From Aliishimia sp965656085 (GTDB lineage Bacteria; Pseudomonadota; Alphaproteobacteria; Rhodobacterales; Rhodobacteraceae), in the NCBI GenBank assembly GCA_965656085.1, contig CBFHJA010000013.1, forward strand, positions 1 through 64,000: DNA of 64,000 nucleotides. Direction: 5' to 3'. The position numbers and the translations under genes are program-made. Position 1 is the first letter of the stretch. Every line of letters begins with the position of its first letter. The notes beneath the pieces are model-generated. The model was not told where the DNA came from. It saw nothing but the letters and a program-made list of their open reading frames with translations, and did not search any database. Positions 8,978 through 18,140 of the stretch are shown here, one piece after another.

Positions 8978-10054
8978 ATGGCGATCACCACGGATCAGGT
9001 TCGGGCCGCGCTGGCCAGAATCACGCTTCCCAATGGCACAGACCTTGTCAGCGCCGACGCGATCCGCGCGCTGTCGGTGGAAAACGGCGCCGTGCGCTTC
9101 GTGATCGAAGCGCCCAGCCCCGAAGTGGCCGCCCGGATGGAGCCCATCCGCAAGGCCGCCGAGGCGGCCGTCGCGGCGCTTCCAGGCGTGGCCGCGGTCT
9201 CCGCGGTTCTCACTGCCCATGGCCCCGCCGCCAAACCGCAGACCCCGCCGCCCAGCCTCAAGATCGGCGGCCACCCCAAACCGCAGGCCGGGCCGAGCAA
9301 ACCAGCCGGCGTGCAGCGCATCCTCGCCATCGGCTCGGGCAAGGGCGGGGTGGGCAAATCTACCGTGTCCTCGAACCTCGCCGTGGCGCTCGCGAAAGCA
9401 GGCCGCCGCGTCGGGCTTCTGGATGCGGATATATACGGCCCCTCCCAGCCGCGCATGATGGGCGTCTCCGCGCGTCCAGCAAGCCCGGACGGCAAGACGA
9501 TCATCCCGCTCCACGCCCATGGGGTCACGCTGATGTCCATCGGCCTGATGCTGGAGGCGGACAAGGCGGTGGTCTGGCGCGGCCCGATGCTGATGGGCGC
9601 GCTGCAACAGATGCTGGGTCAGGTGGAATGGGGCGAGTTGGACGTCTTGCTGGTCGATCTGCCGCCTGGCACGGGCGATGTGCAACTGACGCTGTGCCAG
9701 AAATCTGATGTGACCGGCGCCATCGTGGTCTCCACCCCGCAGGATGTGGCGCTGCTCGATGCGCGCAAGGCGCTCAATATGTTCGACACGCTCAAAACCC
9801 CGGTCTTGGGGTTGATCGAGAACATGTCTCAGTTCACCTGCCCGACCTGCGGCACGACCCACGACATATTCGGGCAGGGCGGCGTGCGGGCCGAGGCCGA
9901 AAAGCTCGGCGTGCCGCTGCTGGGTGCGCTTCCCATCGACTTGGACACCCGGCTTGCGGGCGATGGCGGCACGCCTATCGCGGCGGGCGACAGCCCCATG
10001 GCGCAGGCGTATGGCCAGATCGCCGAGGGGCTGATCCGCGGCGGCTTGGCGTGA
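8978..10054 (+). CDS. mrp: Mrp/NBP35-family Fe-S cluster carrier ATPase (ApbC)
   Basis: This 358-residue P-loop ATPase probably binds and transfers Fe-S clusters in the cytosol. An N-terminal MIP18-like (DUF59) domain (residues 1 to about 80) precedes an Ala/Pro-rich linker. The deviant Walker A SGKGGVGKST spans about 120-129 (K122 and K127), then DADIYGPSQPRM, LLVDLPPGTGD, and the C-x-x-C motif at C288/C291 that ligates the shared cluster. The frame is open upstream to 8867, but MAITTDQVRAAL at 8978 matches the family start. The leader carries two AATTTCTGCGC copies 39 bp apart (8882 and 8921), which could be an operator. Confidence 0.93.
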   Translation: MAITTDQVRAALARITLPNGTDLVSADAIRALSVENGAVRFVIEAPSPEVAARMEPIRKAAEAAVAALPGVAAVSAVLTAHGPAAKPQTPPPSLKIGGHPKPQAGPSKPAGVQRILAIGSGKGGVGKSTVSSNLAVALAKAGRRVGLLDADIYGPSQPRMMGVSARPASPDGKTIIPLHAHGVTLMSIGLMLEADKAVVWRGPMLMGALQQMLGQVEWGELDVLLVDLPPGTGDVQLTLCQKSDVTGAIVVSTPQDVALLDARKALNMFDTLKTPVLGLIENMSQFTCPTCGTTHDIFGQGGVRAEAEKLGVPLLGALPIDLDTRLAGDGGTPIAAGDSPMAQAYGQIAEGLIRGGLA

Positions 10055-10091
10055 CGCCCGCCGCGGCGGTTTCTGGCGCGCCGCGCGGTGC

Positions 10092-10571
10092 TCAGAAGCT
10101 GACTTTGCCCTGCGCGCCCACATCCGGGGTCGCGGCGGTCAGATTGGCCTTCGCGATCTCGTAGAGAAATTTCGCACCGTTCTGTTCGGTGGTCGACACC
10201 TCGCCCTTGTCCGGCGCAAACCGGAGCAGGCGCACGTCCGGGTCGTGTTTGCCGTCCTCGAACCATGCGGCGGAGAACATGCTCCAGACCTTGTCGAGCG
10301 TCTCGTCATCCTCGACCTGCGCCAGCGTGCCTTCCACATCGGCATAGAGCCCGGCGTCGGAATCGGCTGCCACGAACCGGGCGGGCGTCGCGCTGCTGCG
10401 CGTGGCGGTCTCCAGATCGGTGTCGCGTGCGGTGATGAACCACATGAAATGACCGAGGTCTTCATCAACGCTCGGGGCCATGGGAATGAGGCGCTCGCCA
10501 GTGGCCGCGCCGAGCATCCCGGCCTGCACATCTTCCATGCGTGTCCAGAATTCATGCTTCAGATTACTCAT
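10092..10571 (-). CDS. Pyridoxamine 5'-phosphate oxidase-like general stress protein
   Basis: This 159-residue protein resembles the split-barrel flavin-binding family of general stress proteins. It starts with a helix containing FWTRMEDVQAGMLG, then has WFITARDTDLE, FVAADSDAGLYADVEGTLAQVED and a WFEDGKHDPDVRLLRF segment, all typical of this group. The likely role is binding FMN/FAD or a related cofactor under stress; no substrate can be read from sequence. A strong ribosome-binding site, AGGAGGACAAG, lies directly before the ATG. It is convergent with mrp and followed by a 37-bp spacer. Confidence 0.85.
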   Translation of the reverse strand: MSNLKHEFWTRMEDVQAGMLGAATGERLIPMAPSVDEDLGHFMWFITARDTDLETATRSSATPARFVAADSDAGLYADVEGTLAQVEDDETLDKVWSMFSAAWFEDGKHDPDVRLLRFAPDKGEVSTTEQNGAKFLYEIAKANLTAATPDVGAQGKVSF

Positions 10572-11171
10572 CTTGTCCTCCTTTACATTGCTTAAAAGAC
10601 CAACGCGGCGACGGCGCACAAGTTCCAAGCTGCGAAGGGCGGCGCCGCGACGCCTCCGACATGGGAATTTATGGTCCCGCACGTGCCGGCCACGCGCGAT
10701 TCGAATCAATTTCGGTGATTTTCGCTTGATATGCACAGAACAATATGAGAACAAAGAGGTCTGTTCCCGCCGTGATGCAAGTTTTTTGGGAATTTATGGG
10801 CGCGTTGCGCTCTGAACAGAAAACACAAGATATAGTATGAATATGTCAATGGGTCGCAAATTAGGCCCGAAATTTGGCCAATTTTGCCACAATATCTTGT
10901 TCAGAGACCCCTTCTGGAACCACATCTGGACAGTCTCGCCCATAAAAAACTATTGGCGACCATGAATTCCCATGTCATACCTAATGCATCGAAAGAGAGC
11001 AGAGACAGCGACAGACAAGGGCCAACCCAAAGAGCCCACGCTGAAACAAAATAACAAGCAGGTTTCATACAGGCCTCCGCTTTCCTTCGACCAAGAGATC
11101 CGGCGCGCGAGCGAGCAGACATCCCCCCAGGTGGCGCGCGCGGCTGGACACCCCGCACAGCGGGACGAGGG
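10572..11171. repeat. 600-bp intergenic region with three CATGGGAATTYATGG elements
   Basis: No convincing gene is visible here. Three related short elements occur: CATGGGAATTTATGGTC (10660-10676), TGGGAATTTATGGG (10787-10800), and an inverted copy GACCATGAATTCCCATG (10958-10974). The central part (10730-10900) is clearly richer in A+T than its surroundings and contains TTTGGCCAATTTTGCC. Short open frames that cross these repeats look like by-products. It presumably holds the divergent promoters for the PNPOx-like gene and mraZ. Confidence 0.45.
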
Positions 11172-11207
11172 CGGCGGGTTGATCAGTGGCAGCAGATCAA
11201 CCCGCCG
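11172..11207 (+). promoter_or_regulatory. Perfect 13-bp inverted repeat in the mraZ leader
   Basis: CGGCGGGTTGATC (11172-11184) and GATCAACCCGCCG (11195-11207) are exact inverted repeats around a 10-base loop, followed by GTTTCCATTTTC. The hairpin ends 56 bp before the mraZ GTG start. It could be an intrinsic terminator of an upstream or leader transcript or an operator; the T-run is interrupted, so a classic terminator is not certain. Confidence 0.55.
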
Positions 11208-11263
11208 TTTCCATTTTCAAGGCCCTTGAGACGGGGCAGGGGACAAAGGGACAGGACCGCAGC

Positions 11264-11758
11264 GTGGCACGCAGGTTCAGAGGCGAAAGCGACCATAAGG
11301 TCGATGCGAAGGGCAGGGTGTCCATCCCGGCCTCGTTTCGCCGTGTCATCGAGCAGGGCGACCCCGATTGGACCGAAGGCCTGCCGCCGCGCCTGATCCT
11401 CGTCTATGGCGGCAAGACCCGCAATTACCTCGAAGGCTTCACCATCGAAGCGATGGACGAGGTCGACGAGAAGATCGCCAAACACCCGCGTGGCGCGCCG
11501 CAGCGCAAGGCGATGGAACGGCTCTACTCCACCCAATCCATCGAAACCGAAGTCGACAACACCGGCCGCATAGTTCTGCCTGCCAAACTGCGCGACAAGC
11601 TCGGTCTTGACGGCATGGCGCGCTTCGCGGCCTCTGGCGATACGTTCGAGATTTGGCATCCGGACACGTATGACGCGATGGTCGAGGCCGAAGAGGCTGC
11701 CGAAGGGCTCGACCCGGATGTGGACCCCTCGGTCTATCTCGACGGGGATCTCTCCTAA
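11264..11758 (+). CDS. mraZ: Transcriptional regulator / division-cluster protein MraZ
   Basis: This 164-residue protein has two SpoVT/AbrB-type DNA-binding domains. The first (residues 1 to about 75) contains HKVDAKGRVSIPASFR; the second (from about 90) contains TEVDNTGRIVLPAKLRDKLGL. MraZ forms ring-like oligomers on direct repeats upstream of its own operon and represses it. The GTG start at 11264 gives VARRFRGESDHK, matching the family, whereas the open frame upstream crosses the leader hairpin. Its stop codon abuts the rsmH start with no spacing. It is slightly longer than E. coli MraZ because of an acidic C-terminal tail. Confidence 0.95.
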   Translation: MARRFRGESDHKVDAKGRVSIPASFRRVIEQGDPDWTEGLPPRLILVYGGKTRNYLEGFTIEAMDEVDEKIAKHPRGAPQRKAMERLYSTQSIETEVDNTGRIVLPAKLRDKLGLDGMARFAASGDTFEIWHPDTYDAMVEAEEAAEGLDPDVDPSVYLDGDLS

Positions 11759-12736
11759 ATGGCCGGCGGCGGGCCGCATATTCCCGTGCTCATCGACGCG
11801 ATCCTGTCGCACTGCGCCCCAATCGAGGGCCATTGGCTCGACGGAACATTCGGCGCGGGCGGCTACACTCGCGCGCTTCTGGACGCGGGCGCGGACAAGG
11901 TCACAGCGGTGGACCGCGACCCGCTCGCCTTCGAAATGGCGATGCCATGGGCCGAAAGCTACGGGCCTCGCCTCGTGCAGCAACCGGGCGTGTTCTCGAA
12001 ACTCGACGACTACGCCACCGATCTCGACGGCATCGTGCTCGACCTTGGCGTGTCCTCCATGCAGCTCGATCAGGCCGAGCGCGGCTTTTCCTTCATGAAG
12101 GACGGGCCCTTGGACATGCGCATGAGCCAGTCCGGCCCCTCGGCGGCGGATCTGGTGAACGAGGCGGACGAAAAACTGCTGGCGGACATCCTCTACCAAT
12201 ATGGCGAGGAACGCGCCTCGCGCCGCATCGCCAAAGCGATCCTCCGCGCCCGCGCCGAGGCACCCATCACCACGACCCTGCGCCTCGCGGAGATCGTGGA
12301 AAGCTGCCTGCCACGCGCCAAACCGGGCCAGTCCCACCCGGCGACCCGCAGCTTCCAAGCGTTGCGCATCGCCGTGAATGACGAATATGGCGAGCTGTGG
12401 CGCGGTCTGATGGCCGCCGAACGCGCCCTCAAACCCGGCGGGCACCTCGCGGTCGTGACCTTCCACTCGGTCGAGGACCGCATGGTCAAACGCTTCCTCA
12501 CCGCGCGCACCGGCGGCGGTGGGCGCGGCAGCCGCCACGCGCCCGAAACCGAGCGGCCCGACCCGCAATTTACCCAAACCTCCCGCAAGGCGATCTCCGC
12601 CACGCCAGAGGAAATCGCCGCCAACCCGCGCGCCCGCTCCGCCCGGCTGCGCGTGGCACGGCGCACCGAGGCCCCGGCTGGAGAGATTTCCGCCAAAGAG
12701 CTTGCAATGCCTGATGTTCAGGGGTTAAGCGCATGA
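11759..12736 (+). CDS. rsmH: 16S rRNA (cytosine(1402)-N(4))-methyltransferase RsmH
   Basis: This 325-residue SAM-dependent enzyme methylates N4 of C1402 in the 16S rRNA decoding centre. The opening HIPVLIDAIL and the SAM-binding GTFGAGGYTRALL motif are characteristic. Further family markers are DGIVLDLGVSSMQLD, GPLDMRM and the C-terminal FHSVEDRMVKRFL. The C-terminus is rich in Arg and Ala. It starts directly after the mraZ stop and its last four bases overlap the ftsL start (ATGA), so translational coupling through the operon is likely. Confidence 0.96.
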   Translation: MAGGGPHIPVLIDAILSHCAPIEGHWLDGTFGAGGYTRALLDAGADKVTAVDRDPLAFEMAMPWAESYGPRLVQQPGVFSKLDDYATDLDGIVLDLGVSSMQLDQAERGFSFMKDGPLDMRMSQSGPSAADLVNEADEKLLADILYQYGEERASRRIAKAILRARAEAPITTTLRLAEIVESCLPRAKPGQSHPATRSFQALRIAVNDEYGELWRGLMAAERALKPGGHLAVVTFHSVEDRMVKRFLTARTGGGGRGSRHAPETERPDPQFTQTSRKAISATPEEIAANPRARSARLRVARRTEAPAGEISAKELAMPDVQGLSA

Positions 12737-13092
12737 AAACATTCCTGTATATCCTGACCACCCTCGCCGTGATCGGCCTTGCCTTCTGGGCCTATCGCGA
12801 GAATTACGCCACGCAGGACGCGCTCGACGAGACTGCAAAGCTGCACCGCGAGATCCGCGCCGCCCATGCCCGGCTGGCGGTTCTGAAGGCCGAATGGGCC
12901 TATCTGAACCGCCCCGACCGGCTGCGCGAATTGGCCGATCTGAATTTCGACCGCCTTGGCCTGATGCCGCTGCGCGCCGACCAGTTCGGGCGCGCCGACC
13001 AGATCCCCTATCCGCCCCGGCCCGTGCTTCCGGCGCTGAGCCCGACCTATCTCAGCGGCGATGCGGTGCTGCCTGCGGAGGACCGGCCATGA
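12733..13092 (+). CDS. ftsL: Cell division protein FtsL
   Basis: This is a 119-residue bitopic membrane protein with one N-terminal transmembrane segment (about residues 4-20, FLYILTTLAVIGLAFWAY). It is followed by a predicted periplasmic coiled coil (LDETAKLHREIRAAHARLAVLKAEWAYL). The LNRPDRLRELA motif after the coiled coil is typical of alphaproteobacterial FtsL. It should join FtsB and FtsQ at the divisome. Identity rests on topology plus position between rsmH and ftsI, since FtsL sequences are poorly conserved. Both ends overlap their neighbours by four bases. Confidence 0.88.
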   Translation: MKTFLYILTTLAVIGLAFWAYRENYATQDALDETAKLHREIRAAHARLAVLKAEWAYLNRPDRLRELADLNFDRLGLMPLRADQFGRADQIPYPPRPVLPALSPTYLSGDAVLPAEDRP

Positions 13093-14876
13093 TCCGCACG
13101 CCGCTCCGCCCGCTCGCCCGCATCCTCGACGCCCGCCGCCGCGGCGAGAACCCCGACGCGATCGAACGCGAGAACAAGCGCATCCGCCATGAGCAGATGC
13201 GCGATGCGGCCCGCAACCGCGCCGAGGGCCGGCTGCTGGTGCTGGGGCTGTTGTTCTTTTGCGCCTTCGCGGTGGTGGGCGGGCGCATGGGCCTGCTGGC
13301 GATGTCCGAGCCGCGCGAGCCGCGCGCGGTGGCGCCGGGGGCGGAGATTTCCACGGCCCGCGCCGATATCGTCGACCGCAAGGGCCGCATCCTCGCCACG
13401 AACCTGGAGACCCACGCGCTCTACGCGCAGCCGCCGCAGATGATCGACCCCGAACGGGCGGCGGACGCGCTGGTGAAGATCTTCCCCGATCTCGACCGCG
13501 CCCGGCTGGTGCGCGATTTCACCGGAAGCCGCAAATTCCTGTGGATCAAGCGCAAGATCTCTCCCGAGCAAAAGCAGGCGGTCCACGAGATCGGCGAGCC
13601 GGGCCTCTTGTTCGGCCCTCGCGAGATGCGCCTTTACCCCAACGGACGGTTGGCCGCGCATGTGATGGGCGGCGCGTCCTATGGCAAGGAGGGCGTGAGT
13701 GCGGCGGAAGTGATCGGCGTGGCGGGCGTCGAGAAGTATTTCGACCAGTATTTGCGCGATCCGGCCAATGGGAACCGCCCCTTGCAATTGTCGCTGGACC
13801 TTTCAGTGCAGGCGGCAGCCGAGCGCGTGCTCCATGGCGGGATGAAGCTGATGAACGCCAAAGGCGCGACCTCTGTGCTGATGGATGTGCACACCGGTGA
13901 GATTGTCTCCGTCGTTTCGCTCCCCGATTTCGACCCCAACGACCGCCCCCGCCCGCTGGTCAATGGCGATCAGGCCGACAGCCCGCTCTTCAACCGCTCG
14001 GTGCAGGGCGTCTATGAGCTGGGCTCGGCCTTCAAGATCTTCACGGCCGCGCAGGCGATGGATCTGGGTCTGGTGAACGCCTCCACGATCATCGACACCG
14101 GCAAGGCGCTGAAGGTGGGCAGGCACCGGATCGGCGAGTTCCGCAACAAGAATTACGGCAAGCTGACCGTGTCAGACATCATCGTGAAAAGCTCCAACCG
14201 GGGCACCGGACGGCTGGCGCTGATGATCGGCACCGAGCGCCAACAGCAGATGATGCGCGATCTCGGTATGCTCGACGCGACCCCTTTCGAGATCGTCGAA
14301 GCGGCCACGGGCGACCCGCTCTACCCGGAGCGCTGGACCGATGTCAGCGCGGTGACGATCTCCTACGGCCACGGCATATCCACATCGCCGATGCACCTCG
14401 CAGCGGGCTATGCCGCGATTGCCAATGGCGGGCGCTATGTCAAACCGACCCTCCTGAAGCAGGACGCCCCGCAAGAGGGCCGCCGGGTGATGAGCGAGCG
14501 CGCGGCGGCGGCCTCCCGCGAGATGCTGCGCGCGGTGGTGACCACGGGCACGGCGTCTATGGGCGAGGTGCCGGGCTACGTGGTGGGCGGCAAGACCGGC
14601 ACCGCAGACAAGCCCCGCCCGCGCGGTGGCTATTACGAGGACAAGACCATCGCGACCTTCGCGACGATCTTCCCGGCCCATGATCCCAAATACGTTCTGG
14701 TCGTGACCCTCGACGAGCCGGTCGAGACCTCCGGCGAGAAGCCGTCCCGCACGGCGGGCTGGACGGCGGTCCCGGTGGCGGCGGAAATGATCGGCCGCAT
14801 CGCCCCGCTTCTCGGCCTGCGCCCCACCGAGGCCCCGCCGGGCTTTGCCGAGGTGACTTACACGTCCGGCAACTGA
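13089..14876 (+). CDS. ftsI: Peptidoglycan D,D-transpeptidase FtsI (PBP3)
   Basis: This 595-residue class B penicillin-binding protein crosslinks septal peptidoglycan. A basic cytoplasmic tail precedes one transmembrane helix (about residues 45-65), then a dimerisation/pedestal domain starting ADIVDRKGRILATNL, then the transpeptidase domain. Catalytic motifs are S313-A-F-K316, S368-S-N370 and K502-T-G504. The serine motif is preceded by ELGSAFK rather than the usual EPGS, a minor variation. The ATG at 13089 overlaps the ftsL stop. Beta-lactam sensitivity of this enzyme is expected from the family. Confidence 0.96.
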   Translation: MIRTPLRPLARILDARRRGENPDAIERENKRIRHEQMRDAARNRAEGRLLVLGLLFFCAFAVVGGRMGLLAMSEPREPRAVAPGAEISTARADIVDRKGRILATNLETHALYAQPPQMIDPERAADALVKIFPDLDRARLVRDFTGSRKFLWIKRKISPEQKQAVHEIGEPGLLFGPREMRLYPNGRLAAHVMGGASYGKEGVSAAEVIGVAGVEKYFDQYLRDPANGNRPLQLSLDLSVQAAAERVLHGGMKLMNAKGATSVLMDVHTGEIVSVVSLPDFDPNDRPRPLVNGDQADSPLFNRSVQGVYELGSAFKIFTAAQAMDLGLVNASTIIDTGKALKVGRHRIGEFRNKNYGKLTVSDIIVKSSNRGTGRLALMIGTERQQQMMRDLGMLDATPFEIVEAATGDPLYPERWTDVSAVTISYGHGISTSPMHLAAGYAAIANGGRYVKPTLLKQDAPQEGRRVMSERAAAASREMLRAVVTTGTASMGEVPGYVVGGKTGTADKPRPRGGYYEDKTIATFATIFPAHDPKYVLVVTLDEPVETSGEKPSRTAGWTAVPVAAEMIGRIAPLLGLRPTEAPPGFAEVTYTSGN

Positions 14877-15195
14877 TCCCGCCTCAAAGCGAACACGCCT
14901 GCGGCGCGTCCTGGGGCTCTGCCCCAGACCCCAGGATATATCTTGCCAAAGGAAGCCCGGGGCGCGCCCGGATTGGCGACGTGGGACACGCCAGTGGCAG
15001 GCGGGGCCGGGGGGGCGGCGTGCCCCATTGGTCAATTGGGCGCAGCGCCCCTGTCTTCCTTTGGCCAAAAATATCCCAGAGAGCGCGAGAGACAGCGTCT
15101 CTCGCTTGCGCAGCAAATGACGCCACCGGCCACTTGAGCCGCCCCGCCTGCCTGACTATGCTCACCCGCAACCAACAACCCGCAAAGGGACGGCG
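14877..15195. repeat. Intergenic spacer with two inverted copies of the dispersed element (copies 3 and 4)
   Basis: The 319-bp gap between ftsI and murE contains GGATATATCTTGCCAAAGG (14937-14955) and, about 100 bp later, the inverse CCTTTGGCCAAAAATATCCC (15058-15077). Each is bordered by GGGGC/GCCCC runs. The pair could fold into a long stem. No gene is supported; open frames across it are low-complexity. The spacer breaks what is usually a tight ftsI-murE junction, so murE may have its own promoter here. Confidence 0.55.
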
Positions 15196-16686
15196 ATGAG
15201 CGGCAGTAAACACCTCTCCGATCTGGGCCTGATGGCGCGCGGCGGCGCGAACCCCGAGATCACGGGCCTGTCGGTCGACAGCCGTGATGTCAAAGACGGG
15301 CATCTCTTCGCCGCCATGCCCGGCACCCGCGTGCATGGCGCGGAGTTCATCACCTACGCCCTGCGCATGGGCGCCGCCGCGATCCTCACCGACGCGGAAG
15401 GCGCGGAGATCGCCGCCAAGGACCTCGCCGCGTCGGACGCCGCGCTCGCCCTCACGGACACCCCCCGCGAAACCCTCGCCCGCGCCGCCGCACTGTTCTT
15501 CGGTGCCCAGCCCGCGACCATGGCTGCCGTCACCGGCACCAATGGCAAGACCTCCGTGTCGACCTTCACGCGCCAGATCTGGATCGAGATGGACCTGCCA
15601 GCGGTCAACTTGGGCACCACAGGCGTCGAAGGCGCATGGACCGCACCGCTCAAACACACCACCCCCGAGCCGATCACCCTCCACCGCACCCTCGCGCAGG
15701 CCGCCGAGGCCGGGATCACCCACGCCGCGATGGAGGCCTCCTCGCACGGGCTCGACCAGCGCCGCCTCGACGGGGTGGTGCTGACCGCCGCCGGCTTCAC
15801 CAATTTCAGCCAAGACCATCTCGACTACCACAAGACCTTCGAGGCCTATTTCGACGCCAAGGCCGCGCTCTTTGCCCGCGTGCTGCCTGAGGATGGCATC
15901 GCGGTGATCAATATCGACGACGCGCGCGGGCTGGATATGCTCGCCATCGCCACCGCGCGCGGGCAGGGGGTGCTGAGCGTGGGCCGCGACGGGGCCGACC
16001 TGCATCTCCAGAGCCAGCGCATGGACGCCACCGGGCAGGACCTGCGCTTTTCCTACAAGGGCAAGACCTACCTCAAACGCCTTGACCTCATTGGCGATTT
16101 CCAGGCCGAGAACGTGCTTCTTGCGGCGGGCCTCGTCATCGCCTGCGGCGGCGCGCCCTCCGAGGTGTTCGACACCTTCCCGCACCTCACCACCGTCCGA
16201 GGCCGCATGGAGCTTGCCGCCACCCGCGCCAACGGGGCTGCGGTCTTCGTCGATTACGCCCACACGCCCGACGCCATCGAGACCGCCCTCAAAGCCATGC
16301 GCCCCCATGTGATGGGCCGCCTTGTGACCGTGATCGGCGCGGGCGGGGATCGCGACATGCGCAAACGCCCGCTGATGGGGCAGGCCGCCGCCGCCCATGC
16401 CGACATGGTGTTCGTCACCGATGACAACCCCCGCACCGAGGACCCCGCCCGCATCCGCGCCGCTGTGATGGAGGGCTGCCCCGAGGCGACCGAGGTGAGC
16501 GACCGTGCCGAGGCGATCCTGCGCGCGGTGGATGCGCTGGAGCCGGGCGATGCGCTGCTGATCGCGGGCAAGGGCCATGAGACCGGGCAGATCGTCGGCG
16601 ACGACGTGCTGCCTTTCGATGACGCGGAACAGGCGTCGATTGCCGTGGCGGCCCTCGATGGCAACGTGAACGGAACGCTGACATGA
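15196..16686 (+). CDS. murE: UDP-N-acetylmuramoyl-L-alanyl-D-glutamate--2,6-diaminopimelate ligase
   Basis: This 496-residue cytosolic Mur ligase adds meso-diaminopimelate to UDP-MurNAc-L-Ala-D-Glu. The ATP-binding loop TGTNGKT is at 113-119. The DNPR motif at 410-413 is the diaminopimelate-specificity signature, as opposed to lysine-adding enzymes. The MEASSHGLDQ and YAHTPDAI segments are also typical. The N-terminal domain begins with the UDP-binding ITGLSVDSRDVKDGHLF. The last four bases overlap the murF start. Length is normal for the family. Confidence 0.96.
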   Translation: MSGSKHLSDLGLMARGGANPEITGLSVDSRDVKDGHLFAAMPGTRVHGAEFITYALRMGAAAILTDAEGAEIAAKDLAASDAALALTDTPRETLARAAALFFGAQPATMAAVTGTNGKTSVSTFTRQIWIEMDLPAVNLGTTGVEGAWTAPLKHTTPEPITLHRTLAQAAEAGITHAAMEASSHGLDQRRLDGVVLTAAGFTNFSQDHLDYHKTFEAYFDAKAALFARVLPEDGIAVINIDDARGLDMLAIATARGQGVLSVGRDGADLHLQSQRMDATGQDLRFSYKGKTYLKRLDLIGDFQAENVLLAAGLVIACGGAPSEVFDTFPHLTTVRGRMELAATRANGAAVFVDYAHTPDAIETALKAMRPHVMGRLVTVIGAGGDRDMRKRPLMGQAAAAHADMVFVTDDNPRTEDPARIRAAVMEGCPEATEVSDRAEAILRAVDALEPGDALLIAGKGHETGQIVGDDVLPFDDAEQASIAVAALDGNVNGTLT

Positions 16687-18110
16687 CCCTGTGGACCTCT
16701 GCCGATGCCGCCGCCGCCACGGGCGGGCGCAGCACAACCGACTGGACCTGCACCGGGATTTCCATCGACACGCGCACCTTGCAGCCCGGCGATCTCTTCG
16801 TCGCCCTCAAGGCGGCCCGCGACGGCCATGACTTCGTGGCCCAAGCGCTGGAAAAAGGCGCCGCCGCCGCGCTGGTCTCGCGCATCCCCGAGGGGCTGGA
16901 TGAGACCGCACCGCTCTTGCTGGTAGATGACGTACAGACGGCGCTCGAAGATCTGGGCCGGGCAGGCCGCGCCCGCACGAGTGCCCGCGTCGTGGCGATC
17001 ACGGGCTCGGTCGGCAAGACCTCCACCAAGGAGATGCTCCGCGATATCCTCACAGATCAGGGCCGCACCCATGCCTCCGTGGCCTCCTATAACAACCATT
17101 GGGGCGTGCCGCTGACACTGGCGCGGATGCCCGAAGACACCGAATTCGCCGTGATCGAGATCGGCATGAACCACCCCGGCGAGATCGCGCCCCTGTCGCG
17201 CATGGCCCGCCCCCATGTGGCTCTGATCACCACGGTGGCGGCGGCGCATCTGGAGGCGTTCGAGAATATCGAGGGCATCGCCGTCGAGAAGGCCTCGATC
17301 CTTGAAGGGCTGGAGCCGGGCGGTGTGGGCGTGCTGAACGCCGATATCGACACGGCGCTGATCCTTGTCTCCAAGGCCAAGGGCGTGGGCCGCGACTACC
17401 TGAGCTTTGGCCGCCAGTCCTCTGATTATACGCTGAAAACCGTGCAGATCGAAGACACGGTGACAGTGGTGCAGGCCGAGATGCAAGATGCGCCGCTCCT
17501 CTTCAAGATCGCCGCGCCGGGCCGCCATTTCGCGATGAACGGCCTCGGCGCGCTGGCCTCGGCGGCCGCACTTGGCGCCGATCTGGCGCTCGCCGCCCAG
17601 AGCCTCGGGCGCTGGTCCCCGTTCAAGGGCCGGGGGGCACGCGACGTGATCCGCCTCGATCCCATCGACGAGCGCCTGACGCTGGAGGTGATCGACGAGA
17701 GCTACAACGCCAACCCGACCTCCATGGAGGCGGCGCTGGACGTGCTGGCGGCGGCGCGCGTCACCCATGACATCGGCCGGGTCTCCAAAGGCCGCCGCAT
17801 CGCGATTGTCGGCGACATGAAGGAGCTTGGCCCCACCGGCCCGGACCTGCACGCGGCGCTGGCGGACCTGCCGAGCATCGCGGAGATCGACCGCATCCAC
17901 TGCATCGGCCCGCTGATGTGGCATCTCTTCGAGGCCCTGCCCGAGGCCAAGCGCGGCCTCTGGTGCGAGACCAGCGCGGAGCTGGCGGGCGCGCTCCGGG
18001 GCCGGCTCGACAGTGGCGATGTGGTCATGGTCAAGGGATCTTTGTCGATGAACCTTGCCGCCGTCGTTGACGCCATCCGCAAAATGGGCCATGCCGCCCT
18101 GCAACCCTGA
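16683..18110 (+). CDS. murF: UDP-N-acetylmuramoyl-tripeptide--D-alanyl-D-alanine ligase
   Basis: This 475-residue Mur ligase joins D-Ala-D-Ala to the UDP-MurNAc-tripeptide, completing the cytosolic pentapeptide precursor. The N-terminal ISIDTRTLQPGDLFVALK, the P-loop TGSVGKTS (107-114), EIGMNHPGEI, and YNANPTSMEAAL are all MurF hallmarks. It overlaps murE by four bases and is followed 30 bp later by mraY, forming the usual murE-murF-mraY order. Confidence 0.95.
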   Translation: MTLWTSADAAAATGGRSTTDWTCTGISIDTRTLQPGDLFVALKAARDGHDFVAQALEKGAAAALVSRIPEGLDETAPLLLVDDVQTALEDLGRAGRARTSARVVAITGSVGKTSTKEMLRDILTDQGRTHASVASYNNHWGVPLTLARMPEDTEFAVIEIGMNHPGEIAPLSRMARPHVALITTVAAAHLEAFENIEGIAVEKASILEGLEPGGVGVLNADIDTALILVSKAKGVGRDYLSFGRQSSDYTLKTVQIEDTVTVVQAEMQDAPLLFKIAAPGRHFAMNGLGALASAAALGADLALAAQSLGRWSPFKGRGARDVIRLDPIDERLTLEVIDESYNANPTSMEAALDVLAAARVTHDIGRVSKGRRIAIVGDMKELGPTGPDLHAALADLPSIAEIDRIHCIGPLMWHLFEALPEAKRGLWCETSAELAGALRGRLDSGDVVMVKGSLSMNLAAVVDAIRKMGHAALQP

Positions 18111-18140
18111 CCCCAAGATGATGCGTAAAGAGGCCCCCGG

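Noticed and set aside
10800..11200. RNase P RNA gene upstream of mraZ
   Set aside because: The conserved GAGGAAAGTCCGG-type core was not found on either strand.
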